Counted from the stretch's first letter, positions 42,901-52,645 are shown. The stretch: DNA of 64,000 nucleotides from Kroppenstedtia eburnea (GCF_013282215.1 NZ_CP048103.1:1488001-1552000), one strand, 5' to 3'. Numbers and translations are program-made. The notes: generated by a model from the sequence alone, not told the origin.

Positions 42901-44304
42901 ATGGCGAATTTTTTTAGAACCAAATCCATTGAGCAAGCCAATCGAATCACTGAAGTTGAACGTTTTAAACTTAAGCGGGAACTCGGATCATGGCAATTGA
43001 TGCTGTATGTACTGGGTGCCACGATTGGGGCGGGAATTTTTGTTTTACCGGGAACTACTGCAGCGTTACATGCAGGTCCGGGAGTGATTGTTTCATTCCT
43101 GATTGGTGGAATCGTGACCATTGCAGTCGGACTGGCTTATGTTGAATTTGCCTCTATGGTTCCCGTTGCCGGGAGTGCTTACACATATTCTTATATTGCG
43201 CTGGGAGAATTTATTGCTTGGATTATCGGCTGGGATCTATTATTGGAATTCACGGTTATTGCAAGTACGGTAGCGGTTGGATGGAGCGGTTATGTAGATT
43301 CTTTTCTGCAATCTATTGGCATTCACTTGCCTGAGGTTTTAACAAAAGATATGGCTCATGGTGGAATTGTAAATTTACCGGCAGTTGTGGGTTGGCTGAT
43401 TGTCGCTTGGATTGCATTGAGTGGAATCAAAAATGTGGGTCGATCCAATACATTATTTACAGTTGCAAAAGTTGGAGCAATCATTCTGTTTCTGATCATC
43501 GGCGCTTTCCATGTGGATCCTGTAAACTGGACACCCTTTACACCTTTTGGATGGACAGGAGTCATGGCAGGGGCTGCATTGGTGTTTTTTGCATTTACTG
43601 GATTTGATGGTGTGACAACGGTGTTGGAAGAAGTGAAAAATCCACAAAAAACAATACCGATCGCATTAATTGGTGGGTTGAGTGTGCTTACACTTCTTTA
43701 TGCGCTTGTCGCATTAATATTGACGGGGATTGTACCCTTTCCTGAATTGGATGTTCCGAATCCTACTGTATTTGCGCTTCAATCTGTCGGGATTCAGTGG
43801 GGAGGCGCAATCATTGCAGTAGCAGTTATTTTCGGATTGCTTGCTACGATGATTGCGAATACAACCAGTGCCACACGTGTTTTATTTGCTATGAGTCGTG
43901 ATGGACTTCTTCCAGACCGTATAGCACTGACTAATAAAAAAACAGGCGTTCCTGTATTATCGATTGTTATTGTTGTTGTGACAGGTATTCTTCTGTCGGG
44001 ATTCTTATCGATTGGGGAGTTGGCGGAATTTGCTAATATTGGCGGCTTAACAGCTTTCGCTCTGACAACAGTCAGTGTAATGGTTCTTCGTTACACCAAA
44101 CCAGATGAACCCCGAGCATTTAAAGTGCCGGCGTTATGGCTTTTTGGGATTGTAGGGGTAGGAGGATGTCTTGCATTAATCTTTAGCCTTCCGTTATTTA
44201 CTATTCTTCGATTTTTCATTTGGCTATTGATTGGTTTAGTTATTTATTGGGCTTATGGTTACAAACATGCTAAAGTAAACTCTGAAAATGAAACTACACG
44301 ATAA
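42901..44304 (+). CDS. APC-family amino acid permease (cationic amino acid transporter type)
   Basis: A 467-residue permease with about 12 membrane segments. LGATIGAGIFVLPGTTAALH (helix 1, substrate-binding GAGIF), FASMVPVAGSAYTYSYIALG, FIAWIIGWDLLLEFTVIAST and FFAFTGFDGVTTVLEEVKNP with PQKTIPIAL are family signatures; VLFAMSRDGLLPDRIAL follows helix 8. GGAGTGA at 42890-42896 supports the ATG at 42901 over the GTG at 42877. Its AT-richer codon use differs from most of the window and from the broken paralogue at 39228, which suggests separate acquisition. Confidence 0.93.
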   Translation: MANFFRTKSIEQANRITEVERFKLKRELGSWQLMLYVLGATIGAGIFVLPGTTAALHAGPGVIVSFLIGGIVTIAVGLAYVEFASMVPVAGSAYTYSYIALGEFIAWIIGWDLLLEFTVIASTVAVGWSGYVDSFLQSIGIHLPEVLTKDMAHGGIVNLPAVVGWLIVAWIALSGIKNVGRSNTLFTVAKVGAIILFLIIGAFHVDPVNWTPFTPFGWTGVMAGAALVFFAFTGFDGVTTVLEEVKNPQKTIPIALIGGLSVLTLLYALVALILTGIVPFPELDVPNPTVFALQSVGIQWGGAIIAVAVIFGLLATMIANTTSATRVLFAMSRDGLLPDRIALTNKKTGVPVLSIVIVVVTGILLSGFLSIGELAEFANIGGLTAFALTTVSVMVLRYTKPDEPRAFKVPALWLFGIVGVGGCLALIFSLPLFTILRFFIWLLIGLVIYWAYGYKHAKVNSENETTR

Positions 44305-44333
44305 CCCATCGTCTGCATATGATCCACATTCCG

Positions 44334-44360
44334 CGCGGCCTTTTGGCCGCGTTGTTTTTT
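44334..44360 (+). terminator. Terminator of the APC permease
   Basis: CGCGGCC (44334-44340), loop TTTT, GGCCGCG (44345-44351), then TTGTTTTTT. Confidence 0.93.
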
Positions 44361-44730
44361 AGAGGCGGTCGGAAGCATTTGGATACTTTCAACTGATTAA
44401 AGAGCGTGATTCCTTTGACTCCAGGGAAGCGTCGGCGTTTCGGGAGAAACCCGGAAACACATGAGACCTCGTCAAAAGGGGTATCGGAATCTTCAGCGCT
44501 GAAGTTTAAGCGCTGTTTTTTTATTCCGTTTCTTTGGCATCGGAAAACGCAAGTGTAGGATTCGCATTGGCTGCTGTTAGTTTCCTCGTGTTTTTGTATA
44601 TCCTTCCAAGTGGAAGCGCCCATGATCCAAAGGCATCTAAGTATGGACAATAAATCAATTTAAAGCCGATCCCCGAATCAGGGATCGGCTTTACTTAATG
44701 GGGGAGAATCAGCTTTGTTATTGTGAGATC
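44361..44730. other. Non-coding gap with two further terminator-like hairpins
   Basis: CAGCGC (44494-44499) pairs with GCGCTG (44510-44515), followed by seven T on the plus strand. AAAGCCGATCCC (44662-44673) pairs with GGGATCGGCTTT (44681-44692). No gene accompanies them; they may be remains of lost genes. Confidence 0.5.
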
Positions 44731-44869
44731 TAAAAGCATTGTGAAAAAGCCGTTCACAGGGAGGGTTGGGTTTCACATAGAGTGACTTTGGCTCGTAAGA
44801 ACAACGGAACGAAATGTGAAACCCAATCCCGACCGCCTTCAAACGTAGTAAATCACAATGCTTCTAAAG
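44731..44869 (-). repeat. Dispersed hairpin repeat, copy E (short form, both ends intact)
   Basis: Short form of about 139 bases in minus orientation. Ends TAAAAGCATTGTGA (44731-44744) and TCACAATGCTTCTA (44853-44866) are inverted repeats. GGGTTGGGTTTCACAT (44763-44778) pairs with ATGTGAAACCCAATCCC (44814-44830). The two-unit module is absent. Confidence 0.9.
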
Positions 44870-45296
44870 CGGTTGCGAAAACAATTCCCGTGAAAAAACA
44901 GCAAATTCGGACGAAGGATTATGCTAATGGGCCCACATGTCACCCCGTGTCACCAGGCTGATCATACTCAACTTCATCTCAGTTTTTTTTGTGAATCAGT
45001 TTTTTGTCTGGAAATTTCCGATTCCAGATATCCGGGGACAGCTCGATAGGACAGTAATTAATCAAATTAAGAGAGGCAAAAGAAGAAATCACTCAAGTGA
45101 GTCTTGCGTTTTTTTGTTGAAGACAGTACGGAAGAAAAGGGTATTCTACCTTTCAGAAGTAAGTCACGACTATTCAAAGGATAGAATCAGAGAGAAATTT
45201 TTTAGTGATCCTGTTCCGTTGTCCCGGTTTGAGTGTTATAATTTGTAAATGGGACTACTTGAGAATTTAAATATATCTGTAAAGGGGAAAGATTGA
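44870..45296 (+). other. Region before the MFS gene with an extended -10 promoter
   Basis: A 103-codon frame (44937-45248) has no family resemblance and no ribosome binding site, and I do not call it. TGTTATAAT (45234-45242) is an extended -10 element about 55 bases before the MFS start, without a clear -35. Confidence 0.5.
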
Positions 45297-46580
45297 GTGA
45301 CGAAGAAATCCAGACCCTCCAACAAGGAGAACCGGGCCGGTTGGATTCGGGACACGGTGGTGAAGGTGAGGGACAGGTACCATCCGATTGTCTGGGTTCA
45401 CTTTTGGCTCACGATGTCCAGTTGTATCACCGGATTTATGCTGTATCCTTATTTAGTGATCTATATGACCGAGCAGTTGGGGGCTTCCGCCGTGGCGGCA
45501 GCGGGAGCGATCAGCTTTCCGTCATTGATCTCCATGTTTTTTAAACTGTGGGCAGGCAACATATCCGACCGGTTTGGACGGCGGCCGGTTCTGATGATGG
45601 CCCCCATGTTGCAATTCATGGTGTTGATCGGGATGATTTTTGCAAATGAAGTGTGGCACTTTTATGTGTTGTTGACACTGAACGGTTTGAGCGGAAACCT
45701 GTACCTTCCAGCGGAGAATGCGCAGATTGCCGATGTCGTTTCCGAAAAACAGAGAACGGAAGCCTATGCTCTGAACAATGTCGCGATCAATATCGGAGCG
45801 ACCTTGGGTCCTTTGCTGGGGATTGCCGCCTACCACTTGAATCCGCCGTTGATCTTCTGTGCCGAGGCCGCGATCGCGCTGGTGACGGCGACGGTGGTTT
45901 ACTTTAAAATTCCCGAGACCCTGCCCAAAGAAGACCAGGATTCAACCGGACAGACCAAAGGGAAGGTTCTGCCGGGGCTCGGAGCCCATTTTCCCTTGTA
46001 TCTGTTGATCTTGTTCGCCGTTCCCGTCTACATGGTGGAAATGCAGATGAATTCCACCATGCCGCTGTACCTGAAAACACAATTTGTCGATTACCTGCTG
46101 GTTTATGGAACTCTGCGCACGGTGACGGGGATCCTGACTGCGGTGCTGCAGATGCCGGTCACCTTGTGGAGCAAACGGTGGCGGGCGGAACGGGTGGTGA
46201 TGATCGGTTATTCCCTTTTGGTCGCATACAGTCTCTTTTACGGATTCACGCCCTTTTTCTGGCTGCTGGTGATTGCCGAATTTTGTTGGACCCTGACCGA
46301 TATGTTGCTGTTTCCCCGGTTGAAACAGATTGTCTCCGTCATGGCGGATCCTCAGGTGCGTGCCCGGTACTTCTCACTTTTTGACATCAGCCTCAGTGTG
46401 GGCAAAATGACGGCACCGGTCTTGGGAAGTGTGGTGTTGGTGCAATACGGCGGGAAAGCTCTGTTTGGAGGGTTGGGTGTATTACTCCTGCTTGCCGGGG
46501 TTTGTCAAGTGATTCTGGTGTCGCGGGTGCTTTCCGCTGACAGACGGAAAAAAGAACAGACCCCCGAAATGGCGGGTTGA
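45297..46580 (+). CDS. MFS transporter, drug-efflux type
   Basis: A 427-residue major facilitator with about 12 membrane segments. The loop 2-3 motif is GNISDRFGRRPVLMMAPMLQ (about 84-103) and the antiporter-type region GLSGNLYLPAENAQIADVV follows. It resembles YttB/MdtG-like exporters; the substrate is unknown. The start is GTG at 45297 with AAAGGGGAAAG upstream. Single gene closed by a long terminator. Confidence 0.85.
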   Translation: MTKKSRPSNKENRAGWIRDTVVKVRDRYHPIVWVHFWLTMSSCITGFMLYPYLVIYMTEQLGASAVAAAGAISFPSLISMFFKLWAGNISDRFGRRPVLMMAPMLQFMVLIGMIFANEVWHFYVLLTLNGLSGNLYLPAENAQIADVVSEKQRTEAYALNNVAINIGATLGPLLGIAAYHLNPPLIFCAEAAIALVTATVVYFKIPETLPKEDQDSTGQTKGKVLPGLGAHFPLYLLILFAVPVYMVEMQMNSTMPLYLKTQFVDYLLVYGTLRTVTGILTAVLQMPVTLWSKRWRAERVVMIGYSLLVAYSLFYGFTPFFWLLVIAEFCWTLTDMLLFPRLKQIVSVMADPQVRARYFSLFDISLSVGKMTAPVLGSVVLVQYGGKALFGGLGVLLLLAGVCQVILVSRVLSADRRKKEQTPEMAG

Positions 46581-46682
46581 GAGCGGCAAGATGTGTAGGG
46601 TACGGTTGGAGACTCCGGCGGAAGGACAGGATACACAGGGTCATATGCCCCCACCTCTGATTCTCGCTTTAAACAGCCTCGT

Positions 46683-46728
46683 GACAACCTGAAAACCACC
46701 CCATATACGGGGTGGTTTTCAGGTTGTC
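46683..46728. terminator. Long bidirectional terminator
   Basis: Twenty-base perfect stem: GACAACCTGAAAACCACCCC (46683-46702) with its complement 46709-46728, loop ATATAC. It separates the MFS gene from the converging ABC operon and overlaps the permease stop. Confidence 0.9.
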
Positions 46729-47719
46729 ATGCCAGCACATCCCGTTTCACAAACACGGTGAAAGCCACGGCCAGACTGGCCAGGGACCAGATGCCGAGGA
46801 CCGCCAGGGAGAAGGGAAGGGTCATTCCTTCAATCATGGTGGGCGTGCCGGACAGATAGTCTGTCAGGCGCAGGTTGGTGAAAGCCAGGTATTTGAGGGC
46901 GGTCCAACTGGGTGCCGCCTGGGTGAGCAGATTTCCGGAGATCAGGGAGGCCATCATGATTCCCATTCCGGCGGCGGTACTCCGTACGAGGACAGACACC
47001 ATGAAGGAGAGGGTGGCCACTGCTGTACAAGAGAACCAAGCCAGTCCGCAACCCATCAGGATGTACTGCCATTGTGGCACCAAATGAACCCGGTCTGTGA
47101 CCATCTCTCCATTTACCTCCTGGAACCCGGTGAAGACAGGCAATTCCCATCCCCCGTATCCGAAGATGATTCCCGACAGGAGAGTACCGAGGATCGCGGT
47201 GGCAACCACGATCAGGGATACCAGCAGGAGAAGGGCCAGGTACTTGGACAACAGGATGCGCCATCGCCGGATCGGCCGGGTCAAAAGCAGCTTGATCGTG
47301 CCTGCCGAATGTTCCGAGCTGACGATGTCCGCGGCCACGACGACCACCAACAAGGGGAGGAACAGGGAGATGGATTCCTCGATAAATTTCCGCACGAAGG
47401 TGGGGGCTCCGGGGGACATCGGGTTAATATCGTGATCCAGATAGTATTGTTGTTGTTGGATGTTGAGGCGGACGAGTTTCTTCCATTCTTCGGGCATCCG
47501 GCTGGAGGAAAGGCGGTTTTGGTTGTCGATGATCTGTTGTTGCAGGATGGAGCGCCAGTCCGAGGTTCCCATCTGTTGAATCGTGGTTTGGACGGTACGG
47601 TACTGGGCGTAGGTGAAGACGGGAATCAGCACCGCGATGATCAGCAGGACGACCAGCACCCGTTTTTTCTTCACGGTTTTCAACAGCTCGTTATAAATCA
47701 GGCCGATCAAGTTACGCAA
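46727..47719 (-). CDS. ABC-2 type exporter permease
   Basis: A 330-residue permease with an N-terminal membrane segment (RVLVVLLIIAVLIPVFTYA), a large extracytoplasmic loop rich in glutamine (WRSILQQQIIDNQNRLSSSR), and five further segments from about residue 122, including SSEHSAGTIKLLLTRPIRRW, the usual coupling stretch of this family. It starts with TTG at 47719 and overlaps the ATPase gene by 8 bases. Substrate unknown; NatAB- or bacitracin-type exporters are related. Confidence 0.88.
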   Translation of the reverse strand: MRNLIGLIYNELLKTVKKKRVLVVLLIIAVLIPVFTYAQYRTVQTTIQQMGTSDWRSILQQQIIDNQNRLSSSRMPEEWKKLVRLNIQQQQYYLDHDINPMSPGAPTFVRKFIEESISLFLPLLVVVVAADIVSSEHSAGTIKLLLTRPIRRWRILLSKYLALLLLVSLIVVATAILGTLLSGIIFGYGGWELPVFTGFQEVNGEMVTDRVHLVPQWQYILMGCGLAWFSCTAVATLSFMVSVLVRSTAAGMGIMMASLISGNLLTQAAPSWTALKYLAFTNLRLTDYLSGTPTMIEGMTLPFSLAVLGIWSLASLAVAFTVFVKRDVLA

Positions 47720-48641
47720 TCGAATCCCCCTCTGTCATCTGAAGGAAGATATCCTCCAGTGTGGGATGTTTGCGGTGGATGGTACGGACCTTCACTCCCG
47801 CGTGCAACAGTTCCCGGTTGGCATCATGAATCTGATCCTCCGGGATCCGGGTGAAGACGCGACCATCCTCCCGACGCTCGAGGATCGTGACACCCGGGAG
47901 AGACTCCAACACTTGCACCCCCCGGTCCAGAGGGGAAAGCTCCCATTCCACCGGAGGATCTCCCTCCAAGAGCCGGTCGACGGGGCCGGATTGGATGATC
48001 CGTCCTTTGTTGATGATGGCCACCCGGTCGCACAGCAGTTGCACTTCGTGCAGGATATGGCTGGAGATCAGGACGCTGATCCCTTCTTCCCGGGCCAGTT
48101 GTCTGATAAAATGGCGCATTTCCCGGATACCGGAGGGGTCCAGTCCATTGGTGGGTTCGTCCAGGATCAGCAGTTTGGGTTTCCCCAGAAGGGCTTGAGC
48201 GATGCCGAGCCGTTGCCGCATGCCCAGGGAATAGGTTTTCACTCTGTCGTCGATCCGCCGCTCCAGTTCCACCAGCCGGACCACTTCCCCGATCCGTTCC
48301 GGTGTGATCTCTTCATTCATCCGTCCGAGGATCTCCAGATTCTCCCGCCCGGTCAAATAGGGATACATCTCCGGGTTTTCCACGATACAGCCCACATGCC
48401 GGAGGGCCTGTAACGGCTCTTTTCTCAGGTCGTAACCGCCGATTCGCACGGTTCCCCGGGTGGGGCGGATCAATCCGACCAGCATCCGGATGGTGGTGGT
48501 TTTCCCGGCCCCGTTGGGTCCGAGGAAACCGTAGATCTCACCGTGTCCCACATCGAAGGTGAGGTCCGTCACGATCTCCCGTCGACCGATGCGCTTGCTT
48601 ACATTCTCCACAAGCAGGATCTTTTCTTCATCAGCGGGCAT
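47712..48641 (-). CDS. ABC exporter ATP-binding protein
   Basis: A 309-residue ATPase: Walker A GFLGPNGAGKTTTIRMLVGL (about 40-59), signature SLGMRQRLGIAQALLGKPKL, Walker B LLILDEPTNGLDPSG and H-loop LISSHIL; a C-terminal extension (from about 220) is typical of DrrA/BcrA-type exporters. The start is the ATG at 48641 behind GGAGGAGGTG. It overlaps the SGNH hydrolase gene upstream and the permease downstream. Confidence 0.93.
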   Translation of the reverse strand: MPADEEKILLVENVSKRIGRREIVTDLTFDVGHGEIYGFLGPNGAGKTTTIRMLVGLIRPTRGTVRIGGYDLRKEPLQALRHVGCIVENPEMYPYLTGRENLEILGRMNEEITPERIGEVVRLVELERRIDDRVKTYSLGMRQRLGIAQALLGKPKLLILDEPTNGLDPSGIREMRHFIRQLAREEGISVLISSHILHEVQLLCDRVAIINKGRIIQSGPVDRLLEGDPPVEWELSPLDRGVQVLESLPGVTILERREDGRVFTRIPEDQIHDANRELLHAGVKVRTIHRKHPTLEDIFLQMTEGDSIA

Positions 48642-49443
48642 CGGTTGACACCTCCTCCGCCTTTTCTTCCATCGCCTGCAACAGACGATCGGCCATCCTT
48701 TCGTACCCTTTATGGTTGGGGTGGAAGTGATCACTGTACAGATAAGCCCGTGGATTCAGTTGGAAGAGATCAAAGACGGGGATCACCACCACCTTGTCAA
48801 ATTTTTCAGCGGTTTCCGTGAGAGTTCGGTTCCATTCCCCCACGATTCGGTTGCTGGTTTCTTTTTGACCCAGATCACCGAAAGGATTGTAGAGTCCGAA
48901 CAGGAACACCGGAGTGTCCGGATTTTCCCGCCGGATGACGGACAGGGTGGTTTCAAGGTTTTTTTGATATCTTTTTCGCGCTTTTTCCGATTGCTTCCAA
49001 TCGATGGTCTCCGTTTGTCCGCTGTTTTGAAACAGATCGTTTCCGCCGATGGTCAATGTGATCCAGCGGGCTTCTCCCAACAGGCGCCGAACCCGGGGTT
49101 GGCGGACTTGATCTTTCAACTGGTCGGAAGTTTGTCCCTTCACAGCCAGATTGACTGCACTGATCCGGTGGTGTTCCTTTCGGAGGCTTTCTTTGACCCG
49201 ACCGGCATAACCTTGTCCATCCGCGTCACCGGTGCCCCGGGTCAACGAATCCCCCAAGGTGAGCAGAAGGGCCGTCTCTGTGGAGTTGCTTTTTTCTTGC
49301 CGGGGTTCCTGGTGGGATAAACCTTCTGATGGGGGGTGGAGTACATCTGTGACAGCCCACCCGAAGCCGGCAATCAGAAAGAACAGAGAGAACAATGAAA
49401 ACAGACTGAATGCGATCCATACAGGGTTTCCTTTGATCCTCAT
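48631..49443 (-). CDS. Membrane-anchored SGNH/GDSL hydrolase (YpmR-like)
   Basis: A 270-residue esterase/lipase-type protein. N-terminal anchor (FSLFSLFSLFFLIAGFGWAV), block I LLLTLGDSLTRGTGD (nucleophile serine about 65), block III TIGGNDLF (asparagine about 133), and block V YLYSDHFHPNHKGY (aspartate and histidine about 248 and 251). It resembles Bacillus YpmR. It overlaps the ABC ATPase gene by 11 bases, so hydrolase and exporter are one operon. AAAGGAG precedes the ATG. Confidence 0.9.
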   Translation of the reverse strand: MRIKGNPVWIAFSLFSLFSLFFLIAGFGWAVTDVLHPPSEGLSHQEPRQEKSNSTETALLLTLGDSLTRGTGDADGQGYAGRVKESLRKEHHRISAVNLAVKGQTSDQLKDQVRQPRVRRLLGEARWITLTIGGNDLFQNSGQTETIDWKQSEKARKRYQKNLETTLSVIRRENPDTPVFLFGLYNPFGDLGQKETSNRIVGEWNRTLTETAEKFDKVVVIPVFDLFQLNPRAYLYSDHFHPNHKGYERMADRLLQAMEEKAEEVSTDAR

Positions 49444-49652
49444 AGCCCACTCCTTTAAGTCATATGATCGAAGATGGATGACAAAGTTGGAAAGGAAGAT
49501 TTCCGTCGGAGGCCCGGCAAAATATATCTTATCACAGGAGGGATTTCAGCTTCCCCCATCCTTTCATATATCTTTTCCAGGGGCAAATGGGCGCAAACAG
49601 CCCATGGTCGCATATATATAGAACGCACGGTTTTTAAAGGAGGGATATCTCG

Positions 49653-50777
49653 TTGAAATTGCATATCGTTCGGCCGGGGGATACCCTTCGGAAGATCGCC
49701 CGGCGTTTTGACATTCCTGTGCAACGCCTGATGGAGCTCAATCCTTCATTGGATCCGGAGCGTCCGGAACCGGGAGCGAAAGTCAAAATCCCCGGAGGGA
49801 AGGTTCCGGTTGCCAGACAGAGGAAGGGAAAAGCGGCGGTGGCGGGGGAGAAGCCGAAGCCACCCCACCGGAAACCGGAATCTCCCCCGTCTTCCGGGAA
49901 CCCCGAAACGAGTCAGGAGGGGACCGAGTCTCCCGAAGAGCAACCGTTGCCCAAAAGACCGGACCAATCCCCTTCCAGGATGATGCCGCCCATGCCCAAA
50001 GCACCGGAGTATCGACCGGGAATGGCTGAAGAGAGAGTGCCGGAACAAGTGGAGATGCCACCATATTTTACTGCTCAACCCCTTCCGTATCCGTTTCCTT
50101 CCATGAGTTTTCCCTACACCGGGCAACCATCCTCCCAACCGATCACACCCTATTCCTATGCTTATCCGATGTGGCTGCAACCGGAACAAGAGGATCGGCA
50201 GGGATGGCCCGTTCCGCCCGATCCGGGAACGGGGCAACCCCATCCCGGTCAACCCCTTGGCGGGGAACAGCCGGGTTACAGACAACAGCCGCAGCAACCC
50301 GGCTTTCCCTACCCGGGCTATGGTCAGCCCGGCCAGGAACAGCCACAGCAACCCGGTTTTCCCTATCCCGGGTACGGGCAGCCCGGTCAGGAACAGCCAC
50401 AGCAACCCGGTTTTCCCTACCCGGGCTATGGTCAGCCCGGTCAGGAACAGCCACAGCAACCCGGTTTTCCCTATCCCGGCTACGGGCAGCCCGGTCAGGA
50501 ACAAGTAATGGGATTCCCCGCCCCCGGCTACGGGGAACAGCCGGAACAGGGAGAGACGCAGCAACCCTGGATTCCCATGCCATACCCCATCCCGGGATAC
50601 CCCCAGTCTCAGGGATTCAATCCCATTCCGGGGACCTCGGCGGGAGAGTCGGCAAGTGATGAGGATGGGGACGCCGATTCACCATCGGTCGATGAACCAA
50701 AGGCGAATGATTGGGATGTTTCCACCCTCCTCCATGAGGAGGAAACCGCCTGGGAGGAAAGCTCCACAGAGAAATAA
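49653..50777 (+). CDS. safA: LysM spore-coat morphogenetic protein, SafA-like
   Basis: A 374-residue protein with an N-terminal LysM domain ([20 protein letters not shown], then [10 protein letters not shown]; residues 5-45), which in SafA docks to the spore cortex, and a long proline-, glutamine-, glycine- and tyrosine-rich region. That region holds four 18-residue repeats [18 protein letters not shown]. The tail is acidic ([20 protein letters not shown]). TTG start at 49653 with AAAGGAGGG 8 bases upstream. In Bacillus safA lies close to yebC, as here. GCATATATAT near 49608 resembles a sporulation sigma-factor -10. Confidence 0.8.
   Translation: MKLHIVRPGDTLRKIARRFDIPVQRLMELNPSLDPERPEPGAKVKIPGGKVPVARQRKGKAAVAGEKPKPPHRKPESPPSSGNPETSQEGTESPEEQPLPKRPDQSPSRMMPPMPKAPEYRPGMAEERVPEQVEMPPYFTAQPLPYPFPSMSFPYTGQPSSQPITPYSYAYPMWLQPEQEDRQGWPVPPDPGTGQPHPGQPLGGEQPGYRQQPQQPGFPYPGYGQPGQEQPQQPGFPYPGYGQPGQEQPQQPGFPYPGYGQPGQEQPQQPGFPYPGYGQPGQEQVMGFPAPGYGEQPEQGETQQPWIPMPYPIPGYPQSQGFNPIPGTSAGESASDEDGDADSPSVDEPKANDWDVSTLLHEEETAWEESSTEK
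50292..50507 (+). repeat. Four 54-base tandem repeats in safA
   Basis: Units start at 50292, 50346, 50400 and 50454, each beginning CAGCAACCCGG. They differ by a few mostly synonymous changes (for example GGCTTT/GGTTTT, CCGGGCTATGG/CCCGGGTACGG). Each encodes one 18-residue repeat; the number could vary between strains. Confidence 0.95.
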
Positions 50778-50801
50778 CAAGGCCGGAAGGGAGGGGACGG
50801 G

Positions 50802-51749
50802 ATGGAGGACGCAGTGATCCATCATTGGGAAGCCACCTTGGGGACAAAGGTTTACCGGGTCGGAACTTTTCGGGGACACCATTTGTTAGAAACCGAGTCC
50901 GGCGAATGGGTGGTGAAAAGATCCCGCCATCCTTCCCACCTTCGCTGGTGGATCTGGGTGGATCGGGAGCTGCGCCATCGGGGATTTGACCGTATGCCGG
51001 CCTATGTGACTGACGGTCGGGAGTGGGTGCTGACATCCCGGGTGGAGTCCCGTCCCGCCACCTACCGGAACCCGGAGGAGATTCGCAAGGTGGCCGGTCT
51101 CCTTTCCCACTTTCACTGGGCAGGGCGGGGTTTGCTCACTCCCCTCGCTTCATCCGGCTCCCAAACTTTGATGGAGCGGGTCGAAGTCCGATACCGCTCC
51201 TTTTCTCAATTGATGAAAAGTGTAAACGGGGTGGACGGTGAGCTGGGAGATCTGTTGCGGGAATACGGGGCAGTCTACAGAAGGTACGGAAAAATTGCCA
51301 GGGAACGCTTGAAAAACTTGCCCGTACGGGAGTTGATCCGATGGGAGCGAGGGGGGCGCTGTGTGGCCCACCGGGATCTCGCCAGCCACAACATTCTGAT
51401 TGACGGGAGGGGGAAAAGCTGGCTGATCGACTTTGAAACGGCGGAGTATGACGCTCAGATTGGGGATTTGTGGCAGCTGTTGTCGAGGGGTCTTTCGGAG
51501 CAGGATTGGGATCCGGCGGTGTTAAGGGAAACCGTCGCCACCTATGAGGAAAACCGTCCGCTGGTGCCGGTGGAGCGAATGATCTTGTCCGTTTTGCTCG
51601 GATTTCCCAATGAATTTTTCCGGGAGGCGCTGGGCTTGACTCTGAAGAAGACGGGTTACACCGAAGAAAAGACCCTGCCCTACCTGAAAAAAATCGCCCA
51701 TGCACTTCCCCGGTGGCAGGATTTCCTCCGGGATTGGGCAGGTTGGTAG
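50802..51749 (+). CDS. CotS-family kinase-like spore coat protein
   Basis: A 315-residue protein of the CotS/YutH/YsxE family, aminoglycoside-phosphotransferase fold. Catalytic loop AHRDLASHNILIDG (about 191-204) and metal-binding LIDFETAEYDAQIGDLWQLL (about 210-229) are both intact, so it may be an active kinase; the lysine strand GEWVVKRSRHPS is near residue 33. Family members are coat proteins or coat assembly kinases. GGGAGGGG precedes the ATG, 24 bases after safA. Confidence 0.85.
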   Translation: MEDAVIHHWEATLGTKVYRVGTFRGHHLLETESGEWVVKRSRHPSHLRWWIWVDRELRHRGFDRMPAYVTDGREWVLTSRVESRPATYRNPEEIRKVAGLLSHFHWAGRGLLTPLASSGSQTLMERVEVRYRSFSQLMKSVNGVDGELGDLLREYGAVYRRYGKIARERLKNLPVRELIRWERGGRCVAHRDLASHNILIDGRGKSWLIDFETAEYDAQIGDLWQLLSRGLSEQDWDPAVLRETVATYEENRPLVPVERMILSVLLGFPNEFFREALGLTLKKTGYTEEKTLPYLKKIAHALPRWQDFLRDWAGW

Positions 51750-51808
51750 GTTCAGACATGTGTGTTATGATAAAAGACAGTCTGAAAACCTTGGCGGGGG
51801 GCGTTGTG

Positions 51809-52645
51809 ATGAGAGTAGGTTTGGCCCAGCTCGCCCCGGTGTTGGGCGGGGTGGAAGAAAACCTGCGGCTCCATGAAGAGATGATCCGCCGTGCCGATTC
51901 TGAGCAGGTGGATCTTTTGGTTTTTCCGGAGCTGAGTTTGACAGGGTATGCCTTGGGAGAGGGAACGCCGGATGCGGCCAGGATGGCGACGGATGGAGAT
52001 CTCCTCGCATTGGCTTCCTTGGCGGAGAAAACAGATGTTGTGTTGGGATTTGCCGAGGAAAGCGAGGAACACGTTTTCTACAATTCCGCAGCCTATCTCA
52101 GCCGGGGGCGGATCCAGCTGGTACACAGGAAAACGTATCTGCCCACTTACGGGATGTTTCAGGAAGGGCGCTATTTTGGGCGCGGAAGCCGCATCCGGGG
52201 GGTGGATACACGCTTCGGTCGGGTGGGAGTGGTCATCTGTGAAGAGGCCTGGCATCCGTCTGTTCCTTACCTGTTGGCCCAGGAAGGGGTCAAAATTCTT
52301 CTGGTGATGGCCAACGGGCCGGTGAAGGAAGGGGGGGCGGAGCTCTCCCGGGAACCCTGGCACCGGATCTTGTCCACCCATTCGATGCTTCACAGTGTAT
52401 ACACGGTATTCGTCAACCGGGCGGGTGTGGAAGAGGGGGTACGTTTTTTCGGCAACTCCGCCGTGTTCGATCCATTCGGAGACAAGGTGGAGGAAGCCCC
52501 CTTGCTGGATTCGGGTCTGTTCACCGTGGACATTGACCTGGATGTTCTCCGACAGGCCCGTTGGCGGATGCCTTCGGCTTTGCGGGATGAAGACTTGGAT
52601 CTCACTCTGAGGGAACTGGAACGGATCCGTGAATCGCGGGGATGA
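51809..52645 (+). CDS. Nitrilase-superfamily carbon-nitrogen hydrolase
   Basis: A 278-residue hydrolase with the catalytic triad visible: glutamate in LLVFPELSLTGYALG (about 41), lysine in LVHRKTYLPTYGMFQEGRYF (about 110) and cysteine in VGVVICEEAWHPSVPYLL (about 145). CEEAWHP resembles the glutaminase-type domain of NAD synthetases and amidases; the substrate is unknown. I use the ATG at 51809; a GTG one codon earlier is equally possible. Confidence 0.88.
   Translation: MRVGLAQLAPVLGGVEENLRLHEEMIRRADSEQVDLLVFPELSLTGYALGEGTPDAARMATDGDLLALASLAEKTDVVLGFAEESEEHVFYNSAAYLSRGRIQLVHRKTYLPTYGMFQEGRYFGRGSRIRGVDTRFGRVGVVICEEAWHPSVPYLLAQEGVKILLVMANGPVKEGGAELSREPWHRILSTHSMLHSVYTVFVNRAGVEEGVRFFGNSAVFDPFGDKVEEAPLLDSGLFTVDIDLDVLRQARWRMPSALRDEDLDLTLRELERIRESRG

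Noticed and set aside
44937-45248. 103-codon plus-strand frame before the MFS gene
   Set aside because: No ribosome binding site, no recognisable domain, and the MFS promoter lies inside it.
50292-50507. Regular repeats that could suggest a CRISPR array
   Set aside because: The units are head-to-tail without spacers, in frame, and encode the SafA repeat peptide.
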